DNA of 64,000 bases from Symbioplanes lichenis (GTDB taxonomy: Bacteria; Actinomycetota; Actinomycetes; Mycobacteriales; Micromonosporaceae). How positions within the stretch are numbered: the stretch's first letter is position 1; each line of letters begins with the position of its first letter. The stretch lies in the NCBI RefSeq assembly GCF_030709675.1, contig NZ_JAUZQD010000020.1:1-64000 (forward strand). The letters are read 5' to 3'. The position numbers and the translations under genes were made by a program. Shown here piece after piece: positions 17,447 to 25,366 of this stretch. The notes under the pieces are model-generated. The model made no database searches. It was given only the letters and a program-made list of their open reading frames with translations, and was not told the DNA's origin.

Positions 17447-18340
17447 ATGCGCTTCGGACTCTTCGGCACGGGGCCCTGGGCTCATCTGGCGCACGCGCCC
17501 GCCCTCGCGGCGCACAAGGACGTCGAGCTGGTCGGCGTCTGGGGCCGCAACCCGGCCAAGGCCGCCGCTCTCGCCCAGGAGCACGGCGCCACGGCCTACG
17601 CGGACATCGACGCCCTCATCGCCGACGTCGACGCCGTGGCCGTCGCCCTGCCGCCCGACATCCAGGCCGACATCGCCCTGCGCGCCGCCCGGGCCGGCAA
17701 GCACCTGCTCCTCGACAAGCCGGTCGCCTTCACCACCGAGGCCACCGACGCCATCGTCAGCGCCGCCGCGGAGCACGACGTGGCGAGTGTGGTCTTCTTC
17801 ACCCGCCGCTTCATGCCGGCCATCCAGGACTTTCTCGACCAGGTCAGCGCGACGGGCGGCTGGCTCGAGGCCCGCGTGGACCACCTCGGCTCGATCTTCC
17901 AGGACGGCAACCCCTTCGGCGAGTCGGTCTGGCGCAAGGAGAGCGGCGGCCTCTGGGACGTCGGCCCGCACGCCGTCGCCCTGGTCCTGCCCGTCCTCGG
18001 ACCGGTCACCCAGGTGACCGCCCTCGCCGGCGCCCGCGACATGACCCACGTCCTGCTCCGCCACGAGAGCGGCGGCATCACCACCCTCACGCTGACGGTC
18101 GACGCCCCGGAGAAGCTGGAGCGTGAGGACGCCTCCTTCCACGGCGAGTCGGGCATCGCCGTGGTCCCCGCCGTCCAGTGGGCCCCGGTCGACGCCTTCG
18201 CCCGGGCCGTCGACGCCCTGATCACCGCCGCGGCCGGCGGCCCCGCCTCCCCGCTCGACATCCGCTTCGGCGCCCAGGTCGGCCGCATCCTCGCCGCCGC
18301 CGCCGAATCCATCGACACCGGCCGCACCATCACCCTCTGA
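17447..18340 (+). CDS. Gfo/Idh/MocA-family oxidoreductase
   Basis: 297-residue NAD(P)-dependent dehydrogenase. It has an N-terminal Rossmann fold starting at residue 1 with FGLFGTGPWA and the family's cofactor/substrate motif (EKP in most members) as DKPVAF near residue 90. The C-terminal alpha/beta domain includes GGLWDVGPHAVAL, where the histidine is the likely catalytic residue. Substrates in this family are usually sugars, inositols or related polyols, and the particular one is not evident. AGGAAGG lies upstream of the ATG. It is divergent from the small membrane-protein pair and convergent, with a 4-bp gap, with the following secreted-domain gene. Confidence 0.9.
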   Translation: MRFGLFGTGPWAHLAHAPALAAHKDVELVGVWGRNPAKAAALAQEHGATAYADIDALIADVDAVAVALPPDIQADIALRAARAGKHLLLDKPVAFTTEATDAIVSAAAEHDVASVVFFTRRFMPAIQDFLDQVSATGGWLEARVDHLGSIFQDGNPFGESVWRKESGGLWDVGPHAVALVLPVLGPVTQVTALAGARDMTHVLLRHESGGITTLTLTVDAPEKLEREDASFHGESGIAVVPAVQWAPVDAFARAVDALITAAAGGPASPLDIRFGAQVGRILAAAAESIDTGRTITL

Positions 18341-18344
18341 CCCG

Positions 18345-19541
18345 TCAGGAGCAGGTCCACAGCGTGGCGCCGCCGGCCTGGCCGCCGAGCAGCCGCCCGT
18401 CGGCGCTGACGGCACGGACGCTCGCCCGTCCGCCCGCAGCGGAGCTGGGCAGGGTGAGGATCTTCGTGCCGTCGAAGAGGCGTGCCGTCTCCGTCCGCAG
18501 GTCGTCGCCCACGATCCAGCCGCGGGCGTTGACCGCGGCTGGCCGATCGATCCCGGCCGGGACGGCGGTCCACCGGCCGGCGGCGACCTCGTAGCGCAGC
18601 CCCACCTGCTTGCCGTCAAGGGTGCCCTCGGCGGCCAGCCAGCCGTCACCGGCCACGAAGTTCGCCGGGTTGCGCACGGTCGTCCCGTCCACGACCGGCG
18701 AGGGGATCACCTTTCCACCCCGGTGGTCGGCATTCCACCGGTAGAGCAGGTGCTCCCCGCCCCGGCCGACGTCGCCGAGGACCGTGCCGTCGGAGGAGAT
18801 CCCCAGCGATCGGCTCGTCGTGTAGCCGGCGGGCAGCGGCAGCACGATCGGCTCGGCGCTGATGTCCTCCCAGACCACGGCCCGCCAATGGTCCGCGTCG
18901 CCCTGCCAGCCGGCGATCGTGCCGTCGTCGTTGACGCCGAACGCTTGAGCGCTCTTGGCGCCGGCCTTGAGCATGGTGAGCTTCCCCTCGGACCACGCCC
19001 AGGCCTGCAGCGTGTCCTCGACCGGCTCGTGCGATCCGACGATGACCCCCGCCGGGCTCACCGCCGCCACGATCGGCTTGCCGTTCGGGAAGGTGGCCCG
19101 GTCCTGCACAGTCCGGTCGCGCCAGACGGTCAGGTCGTCGCCCGCGGTCCCGGCGAGCCACCGGCCGGCCGGGTCCATCGCCTCGATCGCGGCATCGTCA
19201 CCGGATGTCGCCGGACGTGCGCCGCCCGGCGTGGCCAGGTCGACCTGCTCACACGAGCGGACCCGCGCCAGGGCCGCCGGTGCGCTGCCGGTGGACGGCT
19301 TGACGCTCGCGGCCGGAGCCACGGATTCCGGCGCCGGTGGCCGCAGGGCCGAGAGCGCCACGGGAGTGCCGACGGCCACGGCGGCGGTGACCGCGACGAC
19401 GCCCAGCGCGGCCGACACGCGGCGCCGGCCCCGGCGCCTGCGGCCCTCCCGGACCGCGCGATCCAGGTCGACGCCGGACGGCGTACCCGGCTCATGGGTG
19501 AGCGTGGTGAGCAGCTGCACCGCACGCTTGTCGTCGATCAT
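18345..19541 (-). CDS. Membrane-anchored partner of the SigE-family sigma factor, with HAF-like repeats
   Basis: 398-residue protein. A short acidic/basic cytoplasmic segment (1-40) is followed by one membrane helix (about 45-68) and an extracytoplasmic domain built of degenerate units of the type GVNDDGTIAGW, GISSDGTVLGD, AVNARGWIVGD and AVSADGRLLGG. These resemble HAF-repeat or beta-propeller blades. Starting 11 bp after the ECF sigma gene, it is placed like an anti-sigma or signal-sensing partner, though I see no zinc-binding anti-sigma motif. GGAGG precedes the ATG at 19541, which is preferred to an ATG five codons upstream. Function as regulator versus exported target is unresolved. Confidence 0.75.
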   Translation of the reverse strand: MIDDKRAVQLLTTLTHEPGTPSGVDLDRAVREGRRRRGRRRVSAALGVVAVTAAVAVGTPVALSALRPPAPESVAPAASVKPSTGSAPAALARVRSCEQVDLATPGGARPATSGDDAAIEAMDPAGRWLAGTAGDDLTVWRDRTVQDRATFPNGKPIVAAVSPAGVIVGSHEPVEDTLQAWAWSEGKLTMLKAGAKSAQAFGVNDDGTIAGWQGDADHWRAVVWEDISAEPIVLPLPAGYTTSRSLGISSDGTVLGDVGRGGEHLLYRWNADHRGGKVIPSPVVDGTTVRNPANFVAGDGWLAAEGTLDGKQVGLRYEVAAGRWTAVPAGIDRPAAVNARGWIVGDDLRTETARLFDGTKILTLPSSAAGGRASVRAVSADGRLLGGQAGGATLWTCS

Positions 19542-19552
19542 GCTTTCCTCCC

Positions 19553-20074
19553 TCATCGCGCGCGGCCCAGCTCGTGGCCGGCCGGGTAGCTGCCGTTGTC
19601 GTCGTGGCCGGCCAGGATGCGGCGCAGCGCGGTCAGGCCGTGCGCGGTCTGGCTCTTGACCGTGCCCTCGCTGCAGCCGAGCAGGGCCGCGGTCTCCGCG
19701 ACCGGCAAATCGTTCAGATAGCGCAGCACCAGCACCGCGCGTTGTCGTGGTGGCACCTGGGCCAGGGCCGTGCGCACGTAGTCGCGCTCCTCGACGGCCG
19801 GCGGCGGCGCCGCGACCCGGTCCGGTGGCGTGCCGAGCAGCACCTTCCACCAGCCACGACGGCGTGAGTCGAGGAAGGTGCGGACAAGCATCCGGTTGAC
19901 GTAGGCGTCGACGCTCTCCAGCGACCGGATGCGCGACCACCGCACGTAGAGCTTGGTCACGGTCTCCTGCACGAGGTCGTCCGCCTCGTGCGGGTCGCCG
20001 CTGAGCTGGTGGGCCAGCCTGCGCAGCGCGGGCACGCGGGCTCGCACATAGGTGAGGTATTCCTCGTCCGCCAT
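19553..20074 (-). CDS. SigE-family ECF RNA polymerase sigma factor
   Basis: 173-residue group IV sigma factor of the type annotated as SigE family in actinobacteria. Region 2 spans about residues 8-75 (LAHQLSGDPHEADDLVQETVTKLY) and region 4 about 105-155 (PPRQRAVLVLRYLNDLPVAETAALLGCSEGT in two adjoining helices). The start ATG has GGAGGG upstream. It is transcribed leftward with the membrane-anchored downstream gene and divergently from sigK, with 205 bp between. Target promoters are unknown. No match to its own promoter could be judged. Confidence 0.88.
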   Translation of the reverse strand: MADEEYLTYVRARVPALRRLAHQLSGDPHEADDLVQETVTKLYVRWSRIRSLESVDAYVNRMLVRTFLDSRRRGWWKVLLGTPPDRVAAPPPAVEERDYVRTALAQVPPRQRAVLVLRYLNDLPVAETAALLGCSEGTVKSQTAHGLTALRRILAGHDDNGSYPAGHELGRAR

Positions 20075-20160
20075 CGGCCGCCCTCCATCGTCTGGTCCGC
20101 CCTGTAAACGCAGTCCGCTCGGATGTCGGTTGTACGCGCCGCCGATGAACTGATCGTGAG

Positions 20161-20187
20161 TTGTCCACAGGCCCGCCGTTATCCACA
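20161..20187 (+). promoter_or_regulatory. Two adjacent DnaA-box-like 9-mers
   Basis: TTGTCCACA (20161-20169) and TTATCCACA (20179-20187) are in direct orientation, 18 bp apart, just upstream of the putative sigK -35 element. Both match the DnaA box consensus TT(A/G)TCCACA. Too few for an origin. They may link sigK transcription to DnaA, or be chance. Confidence 0.4.
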
Positions 20188-20195
20188 GGCAAGAC

Positions 20196-20222
20196 CCATC
20201 CGCGTGGCCTCGTGCGCCGAAT
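20196..20222 (+). promoter_or_regulatory. SigK-type promoter of sigK-rskA
   Basis: CCATCC (20196-20201), 16 bp, then CGAAT (20218-20222), 57 bp before the sigK start. It resembles the mycobacterial SigK consensus as I remember it (CCATCC and CGAAT), and the same arrangement precedes the fasciclin gene. Autoregulation is inferred. Confidence 0.6.
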
Positions 20223-20279
20223 CCGCGTTGAATGCCGGGTGACCCACCACCGGCACGACCAGTCAGGAAAGGCGGACCC

Positions 20280-20888
20280 ATGACGGAGCACGGCGCGGCG
20301 CGGCGCCCGGACCATCTGTCCGCGGTGCCCGCCCCACCCGCGGACGTGGGCGATCTGCTCCGCGCGGTGGCTCGCGGTGACGAGCAGGCCTTCACCCGGC
20401 TGTACGACCTGGTGGCCCCGCGGGTCTACGGGCTGATCCGGCGCGTGCTGCGCGATCCCGCCCAGGCGGAGGAAGTCGCCCAGGAGGTGCTCGTCGAGGT
20501 GTGGCGCACGGCGGCCCGGTTCGACGCGGCCAAGGGCTCGGCGACCTCGTGGGTGTTCACGATCGCGCACCGGCGGGCCGTCGACCGGGTCCGCTCGGAG
20601 CAGGCTTCCGCCGACCGCACGATGAAGGCCGGCGCGGCGGCGATGGACACGCCTTACGACGAGGTCGCCGACGAGGTGTCCGGGCGTCTGGAGCGCCAGC
20701 AGGTCCGGCACTGCCTCGACGATCTGACCGAGCTGCAGCGGGAGGCCGTGACGCTCGCCTATTACAAAGGCCACTCGTACCGGGAAGTGGCCGACCTGCT
20801 CGGCGCGCCGTTGCCGACGGTCAAGACCCGGATGCGCGACGGCCTGATCCGCCTGCGTGACTGCCTGGGTGTGGAGGTGCCCGCATGA
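20280..20888 (+). CDS. sigK: ECF sigma factor SigK
   Basis: 202-residue ECF sigma factor. Region 2 (about 25-95) contains LYDLVAPRVYGLIRRVLRD and EEVAQEVLVEVW, and region 4 (about 140-195) contains LQREAVTLAYYKGHSYREVA and the recognition helix LPTVKTRMRDGLIRLR. Identification as SigK rests on this sequence type plus the immediate four-base overlap with an RskA-type anti-sigma gene and an adjacent MPT70/83-like fasciclin gene, the regulon known from Mycobacterium tuberculosis. It starts at ATG 20280 after AGGAAAGG. Probably autoregulated from the 20196-20222 promoter. Confidence 0.88.
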   Translation: MTEHGAARRPDHLSAVPAPPADVGDLLRAVARGDEQAFTRLYDLVAPRVYGLIRRVLRDPAQAEEVAQEVLVEVWRTAARFDAAKGSATSWVFTIAHRRAVDRVRSEQASADRTMKAGAAAMDTPYDEVADEVSGRLERQQVRHCLDDLTELQREAVTLAYYKGHSYREVADLLGAPLPTVKTRMRDGLIRLRDCLGVEVPA

Positions 20889-21643
20889 CCTCAGATGATG
20901 TGCATTCGCTCGTGGGTGCGTACGTGCTCGATGCCGTGGACGACGACGAGCGGGCGTCCTTCGAGCAGCATGTGGCCGGCTGTGCGTCCTGCCGGGCCGA
21001 GCTGGCCGAGCTCCGCGAGACCGCCGGCCGGATGGCCGACAGCACCTGGTCGATCCCGCCGCCGCGGTTGCGGGCCGAAGTCATGGGGGCGATCAGGCGC
21101 ACCCGGCAGCTGCCGCCGGCCGACGGCGGGCGTCCGGCGTCCGAGGTCGTCAGCCTGCGTCCGGCGGCACGTCTGCGGCGCTGGCCGGTCGCGGCGGCAG
21201 CGGCCCTGATTCTCTCCGCCGGCACCGGGGCAGGCGTCTGGGCCGTGCAGGAGCATCGGCTGGAGGAACAGAGCCGGATCGCAGCGGCGGCGGCCCAGCG
21301 CGAGGCACGCGTTCAGGCGATCTTGTCCGCGTCCGACGTCGTCATGAAGTCAGGTGCCGTTCGCGGGGGCGGGACCGTGACTGTCGCGTCGTCGGCCTCG
21401 CACAGCGCCGCGGTGGTGCTGATGGGGGCGGTCACCCCGCCGGCGAAGGACCGGGCCTTCCAGCTGTGGGCCGTGCACGACACCACCATGACCGATGCCG
21501 GCGTGCTGGCGGCCGGGGCCGGGTCCGCGGTGCAGATCGTGGAGGGCCTGCCGGGCAGCGACGCGCTGGGCGTGACGCTCGAGCCGGCCGGCGGGTCGGC
21601 CGAGCCCTCGTTGCCCCCGGTCGCGGAAATTTCTTTGACCTAG
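20885..21643 (+). CDS. rskA: Anti-sigma-K factor RskA
   Basis: 252-residue membrane anti-sigma factor. The cytoplasmic N-terminus has the zinc anti-sigma signature His29-x3-Cys33-x2-Cys36 (EQHVAGCASC). A single membrane helix (about 99-117) follows, then a periplasmic-side domain of the RskA type (AFQLWAVHD, GSDALGVTLEPAGGSAEP). It holds SigK inactive until proteolysis of the membrane part, according to the mycobacterial paradigm. It overlaps sigK by ATGA, typical of sigma/anti-sigma coupling. Confidence 0.93.
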   Translation: MTSDDVHSLVGAYVLDAVDDDERASFEQHVAGCASCRAELAELRETAGRMADSTWSIPPPRLRAEVMGAIRRTRQLPPADGGRPASEVVSLRPAARLRRWPVAAAAALILSAGTGAGVWAVQEHRLEEQSRIAAAAAQREARVQAILSASDVVMKSGAVRGGGTVTVASSASHSAAVVLMGAVTPPAKDRAFQLWAVHDTTMTDAGVLAAGAGSAVQIVEGLPGSDALGVTLEPAGGSAEPSLPPVAEISLT

Positions 21644-21645
21644 AC

Positions 21646-21673
21646 CAATCCGGGCGTTCATCGGGTGCGAATC
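21646..21673 (+). promoter_or_regulatory. SigK-type promoter of the fasciclin gene
   Basis: CAATCC (21646-21651), 16 bp, CGAATC (21668-21673), ending 37 bp before the fasciclin start. The elements and the 16-bp spacing match the proposed sigK promoter, which reads CCATCC, 16 bp, CGAATC. Confidence 0.6.
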
Positions 21674-21710
21674 AGGAGTGAAGCCACGAACTACTACCGA
21701 GGGGTACGAA

Positions 21711-22349
21711 ATGCGCAGCTCGAAGATCACCGCCGTCGCGGCGGCCGCCCTGTTCTCGGTGTCCGTCGCCGCCTGCGGCAGCGACTCCGACTCGGACAAC
21801 ACGGCCGCCGAGCCGGCTCCCACCATGACCTCGGCCGCGCCGATGATGTCCTCGGCGGCGCCGTCGGACACGATGACCAACTTCGGCGCCGGGTGTTCGG
21901 CGGTCCCGACGGACGACTCCAACCCGGGCAGCTTCGCCGCCATGGCGCAGGTGCCGGTGGCAACGGCGGCCTCCGGCAACCCGGTGCTGTCGACGCTGGT
22001 CACCGCGGTGAAGAAGGCCGGCCTCGTGGACTCGCTCAACACGGCCCCGGAGCTGACCGTCTTCGCCCCGGCCAACTCGGCGTTCGACAAGATCCCGAAG
22101 GCCGACCTCGACAAGGTGCTCGCCGACAAGAAGACGCTGACCAGCGTCCTGACCTACCACGTGGTTGCGGGCAAGCTGACGCCGGCGGAGCTGGCCGGCA
22201 CGCACAAGACGCTGGAGGGTGACGAGGTCACCGTCACCGGCAGCGGCACCGACTTCAAGGTGGACGACGCGTCGGTGGTGTGCGGCAACGTGCAGACCGC
22301 GAACGCGACGGTCTACATCATCGACTCCGTGCTGATGCCGAAGGGCTGA
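21711..22349 (+). CDS. Fasciclin (FAS1) domain lipoprotein, MPT70/MPT83-like
   Basis: 212-residue secreted protein with a lipobox VAACG (Cys near residue 22), a Ser/Ala/Thr/Met-rich linker and one FAS1 domain (about 80-212). The domain has the conserved H1 and H2 boxes (LTVFAPANSAFDKI and VYIIDSVLMP) and the YH motif (LTYHVVAGKL). FAS1 domains mediate adhesion or matrix contacts. The mycobacterial counterparts MPT70 and MPT83 are the best-known SigK targets. The ATG at 21711 has GAGGGG upstream. The gene follows rskA and has its own SigK-like promoter. It is probably co-transcribed with the molybdopterin oxidoreductase 2 bp downstream. Confidence 0.92.
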   Translation: MRSSKITAVAAAALFSVSVAACGSDSDSDNTAAEPAPTMTSAAPMMSSAAPSDTMTNFGAGCSAVPTDDSNPGSFAAMAQVPVATAASGNPVLSTLVTAVKKAGLVDSLNTAPELTVFAPANSAFDKIPKADLDKVLADKKTLTSVLTYHVVAGKLTPAELAGTHKTLEGDEVTVTGSGTDFKVDDASVVCGNVQTANATVYIIDSVLMPKG

Positions 22350-22351
22350 CA

Positions 22352-23848
22352 GTGTCACGGCGTGCGGGAGTGCCGGCACTGATCGGGATCCTGGCCGCCG
22401 GGCTCGGGCTGGCCGTCGCGGAGTTGCTCGCGGCGGCCACCCGGCCCCAGGCCGGACCGTTGGTCGCCGTGGGTGGTGCGGCGATCGACGCGGCGCCGAC
22501 CCCGGTCAAGGAATTCGCGGTACGCACCTTCGGCACCCACGACAAGCCGGTGCTGCTGGCCGGGATCGTGGTGGTCCTGGTCCTCGTGGCCGCGGCCGTC
22601 GGAGTGGGTAACGCCCGCCGCCGCTGGATCGGCGTGACCGGCGCCGCGGTGCTCGGGCTGGTGGGTGCGGCGGCGGCGTTGTCCCGTCCGGCCGCCGGCT
22701 GGTACGACGCCGGGCCCGCCGTGGTCGCCGGCCTGGTGGCCGGTGCGGTGCTGTGGTGGCGTGGGCGACCGGGGCGAGGCGATGCTCCGGGGCCTGCGGG
22801 GTTCGATCGGCGGGCGTTCCTGCGTACGGCTGTGGTGGTCGGCGGGGGTGCGGTGCTCGCAGGGGGCGGCGCCGAGGTGGTCCGGCGGGCGCGCGGGGGA
22901 GCGGTGACCCGGTCGCGGGAGGCCATCCAGCTGCCGGCGGCGGCCGACCCGGCCCGGCCACTGCCGGCGGGGACGGCGCCCGGGTTCTATTCGGAGCGGT
23001 TCTATCGGGTGGACACGGCGCTGAGTGTTCCGCGGGTCGACGTCGGCGACTGGCGGCTGCGGGTGCACGGCATGGTGGACCGGGAGGCGACGTACACCTT
23101 CGACGACCTGCTGCGCCGGCCGCTCGTCGAGCGGGACATCACCTTGAACTGCGTGTCGAGCGAGGTGGGCGGGCCTTACACGGGGACCGCGCGGTGGCTC
23201 GGCGTGCCGCTGGCGCCGTTGCTGAGGGAAGCGGGGATCGACCCGGCGGCGGACCAACTGGTGGCGCGGTCCGGGGAGGGCATGACGATCGGCACGCCGG
23301 TCGCCACGGTGCTCGACGGGCGCGACGCGATGCTCTGCGTCGGGATGAACGGCGAGCCGCTGCCGCTCGAGCACGGTTTTCCCGTACGGATGCTGACGCC
23401 CGGCCTGTACGGATACGCCGGCGCTTGCAAGTGGGTGACCGAGCTGGAGCTGACCACGTTCGCGGAGTTCGACGCGTACTGGGTGCGGCGGGGCTGGGCG
23501 GCGCGGGGGCCGGTCAAGACGGCGTCGCGCATCGACAAGCCACAGCCCTTCGCCCAGCTGGACGCGGGACGGGTCACCGTCGCCGGGGTGGCGTGGGCGC
23601 AGGGGCGGGGCATCCGCACGGTCGAGGTTCGGGTGGACGAGCGCCCGTGGGAAAAGGCCGAGCTGCTCCCGGCGCCGTCCTCCGACACCTGGGTGCAGTG
23701 GCGCTGGGAGTGGCAGGCCGCGCCGGGGCCGCACACGCTGACAGTTCGCGCCACGGACGGCGCCGGGGCGCTGCAGACCGAGACGCGGGCGACACCCTTC
23801 CCGGACGGCGCCACCGGCTGGCACAGCATCACCGCCACCATCACCTGA
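22352..23848 (+). CDS. Membrane-anchored sulfite-oxidase-type molybdopterin oxidoreductase
   Basis: 498-residue protein with about four N-terminal membrane segments (roughly 8-30, 67-86, 94-112, 121-136), then a twin-arginine-like DRRAFLRTA (152-160) and another hydrophobic segment. An extracytoplasmic sulfite-oxidase-fold domain (about 210-400) carries the molybdenum ligand Cys267 in ITLNCVSSE. It ends with an Ig-like dimerisation domain. Related enzymes reduce or oxidise small S-oxo or N-oxo compounds, and E. coli MsrP repairs oxidised methionines. GTG start 2 bp after the fasciclin gene, so probably within the SigK regulon. Substrate unknown. Confidence 0.88.
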   Translation: MSRRAGVPALIGILAAGLGLAVAELLAAATRPQAGPLVAVGGAAIDAAPTPVKEFAVRTFGTHDKPVLLAGIVVVLVLVAAAVGVGNARRRWIGVTGAAVLGLVGAAAALSRPAAGWYDAGPAVVAGLVAGAVLWWRGRPGRGDAPGPAGFDRRAFLRTAVVVGGGAVLAGGGAEVVRRARGGAVTRSREAIQLPAAADPARPLPAGTAPGFYSERFYRVDTALSVPRVDVGDWRLRVHGMVDREATYTFDDLLRRPLVERDITLNCVSSEVGGPYTGTARWLGVPLAPLLREAGIDPAADQLVARSGEGMTIGTPVATVLDGRDAMLCVGMNGEPLPLEHGFPVRMLTPGLYGYAGACKWVTELELTTFAEFDAYWVRRGWAARGPVKTASRIDKPQPFAQLDAGRVTVAGVAWAQGRGIRTVEVRVDERPWEKAELLPAPSSDTWVQWRWEWQAAPGPHTLTVRATDGAGALQTETRATPFPDGATGWHSITATIT

Positions 23849-24114
23849 TGCTTCGCGCGTCGTCCGTCGCGCGGCGTTGCTCGGCTGCTGATCACGCTCG
23901 GGGAGACGGTTGCGCCTGACGGTCGGGCGAGGGCGGGCACCGTGGCCTCTTGCCCGGTCGTGGCGACGTGGGCCGGCACGGGCACAGCCGGCTTCGGGTG
24001 GCCGGCGTGCGCGGGCATGGGCGGAAGTTGCGGCTTGGGGATGGACACACGTCGGCGAGCCGGGCTCGGGGGAGCTGCGGCTCGCCGTGGCGGGTGGTGC
24101 GGGCGGGTGGCTGG

Positions 24115-24405
24115 TCAGGGGACCGTGCGTTCGATGGCGGCCGGGCCGTCCTGGTCGAGTTCCTGGCGGGCTCGCTCGATGTTGGCCGGGGTGGGGTCGC
24201 GGCCCTCGGCCTCGGCCAGGTCGACCGGCTCCCAGGGCTGGTCGGCGCCCGTGCGGATCTCGGGGCGGCTGCCGGGCTCGATGAACTCGGGGGTGTCGGA
24301 GTCGGGGCCACCGCCGGTGATGAAGGCGTCGACGGCCACGTCGTCCTCGATGGCGTCCGCCACTTCCGGCGACTCTTCCAGCGGCGGGCGGATCTCCTCG
24401 GTCAT
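24115..24405 (-). CDS. Small acidic hypothetical protein
   Basis: 96-residue, strongly acidic and apparently disordered protein (many Glu, Asp, Pro) with no signal peptide, cysteine or recognised domain. Start chosen at the ATG preceded by TTGGAGGAG. Nothing in the neighbourhood reveals its role. The 266 bp between it and the molybdopterin oxidoreductase gene contain no credible gene. Confidence 0.6.
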   Translation of the reverse strand: MTEEIRPPLEESPEVADAIEDDVAVDAFITGGGPDSDTPEFIEPGSRPEIRTGADQPWEPVDLAEAEGRDPTPANIERARQELDQDGPAAIERTVP

Positions 24406-24508
24406 GGCTCCTCCAAGATGGATGCCCACGGGCATTGATCGATTCTTGTGCCTTTCTTCCTCTCGCTTACCCCGTCCGGGTGGATCTCAACGCGAACCCA
24501 TCTCCATG

Positions 24509-24534
24509 CCGTTTCTTGCGCGTACGCAAAACGG
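24509..24534. promoter_or_regulatory. Near-perfect inverted repeat in a divergent promoter region
   Basis: CCGTTTCTTGCG and CGCAAAACGG pair around CGTA with one bulged base. It lies between the divergent acidic-protein and hypothetical genes in a lower-GC patch. Operator or hairpin, no regulator identified. Confidence 0.4.
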
Positions 24535-24682
24535 GCGTTCATGCCGTTCGGCGCCGGGCGAGCGCGATTCGGACAACAGCCGCGCGCAGCGGATGGACGG
24601 TGAGTAGCCGGACGAATACATTTCTGCGGTGTCACCTGTGTGGGTGTCCGGCGGGGATCACACACGCGGTGGCGAGGGGAAC

Positions 24683-25087
24683 GTGACGAGAGATGAGCGA
24701 TCGCTGCGGTATGCGGCGCGACACTCCGGCGGGACCGGGTGGTTCACGATGAGCGACCTGAACGACGCGGAGCGCGACGCGAGCGAGGTGGTGCGGCTGC
24801 TCACGGGCCTCGCCATGGTGTTGGACCGGCGGGGTGCCGGGCCCGACGAGGACATGCAAGTGCTGTCCGCCCTCGCCCGTGACGGCGGGGCGGCGGCGGT
24901 CCGGGTCCTCGAATACCTGCGCGCCCTGCGGGGCGCCGGCGACGGCGTGGCGATGGCCGTGCCGATGCGGCTGGGCCTCTGGCGCGACTGGGTGCCGCCG
25001 CGGGGCAGCCTCTTCGCCGGCCCGCCCGGTGCGCCCCCGGTCGACGAGCTTCCCCGTCCACGCCGCCGCCGCGATCCCGGCGAGTAG
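24683..25087 (+). CDS. Hypothetical protein
   Basis: 134-residue soluble protein of unknown function. The middle (about 30-85) is helical in character (AERDASEVVRLLTGLAMVLD and LSALARDGGAAAVRVLEYL), and the C-terminus is Pro/Arg-rich. The GTG at 24683 is preferred because GAGGGGA precedes it. An ATG at 24749 would remove 22 residues. Base composition is normal for the region. Confidence 0.55.
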   Translation: MTRDERSLRYAARHSGGTGWFTMSDLNDAERDASEVVRLLTGLAMVLDRRGAGPDEDMQVLSALARDGGAAAVRVLEYLRALRGAGDGVAMAVPMRLGLWRDWVPPRGSLFAGPPGAPPVDELPRPRRRRDPGE

Positions 25088-25127
25088 TCCGCCCCGACGA
25101 AGGACGAAGAAGTCCCCGGCGGCCGCC

Positions 25128-25239
25128 GAAGAGCGGGCGGCGAAGAGCGGGCGGCGAAGAGCGGGCGGCGAAGAACAGGCGGCGAAGAACAGGCGGCCAA
25201 GAACGGGCGGCCAAGAACAGGCGGCCAAGAACAGGCGGC
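25128..25239. repeat. Eight tandem copies of a 14-bp repeat
   Basis: Eight head-to-tail units: three GAAGAGCGGGCGGC, two GAAGAACAGGCGGC, then CAAGAACGGGCGGC and two CAAGAACAGGCGGC. The 14-bp period is not a multiple of three, so this is not coding. It lies between the hypothetical gene and the AraC-type regulator. A mini-satellite prone to copy-number change is the simplest reading. The rest of 25088-25366 shows no gene. Confidence 0.9.
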
Positions 25240-25366
25240 GAAGAAGGCCCGGGCGGGCAGGATCGCTGCGGCGACGACGGCCCGGTGGGCAGGCAAGGCC
25301 GCAGCGATCCTGCGAGAAACAACGAGGAGTGACGACAACCGCTGACCCGGCGGAGTGGTGCCCGGG

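Noticed and set aside
18945..18955. A further GAGCGCTC core resembling the LacI-type operators
   Set aside because: It lies inside the coding sequence of the sigma partner, lacks symmetric flanks and is far from any start.
20161..20187. Chromosomal replication origin based on DnaA boxes
   Set aside because: Only two boxes, no AT-rich unwinding region, and no dnaA, dnaN, gyrB or rpmH nearby.
18345..20774. An 809-residue open frame joining the sigma partner protein to upstream sequence
   Set aside because: It runs through the ECF sigma gene out of phase and beyond; the real start at 19541 has GGAGG and follows the sigma gene by 11 bp.
25128..25239. Possible CRISPR array
   Set aside because: Units are 14 bp head-to-tail without spacers and there are no cas genes.
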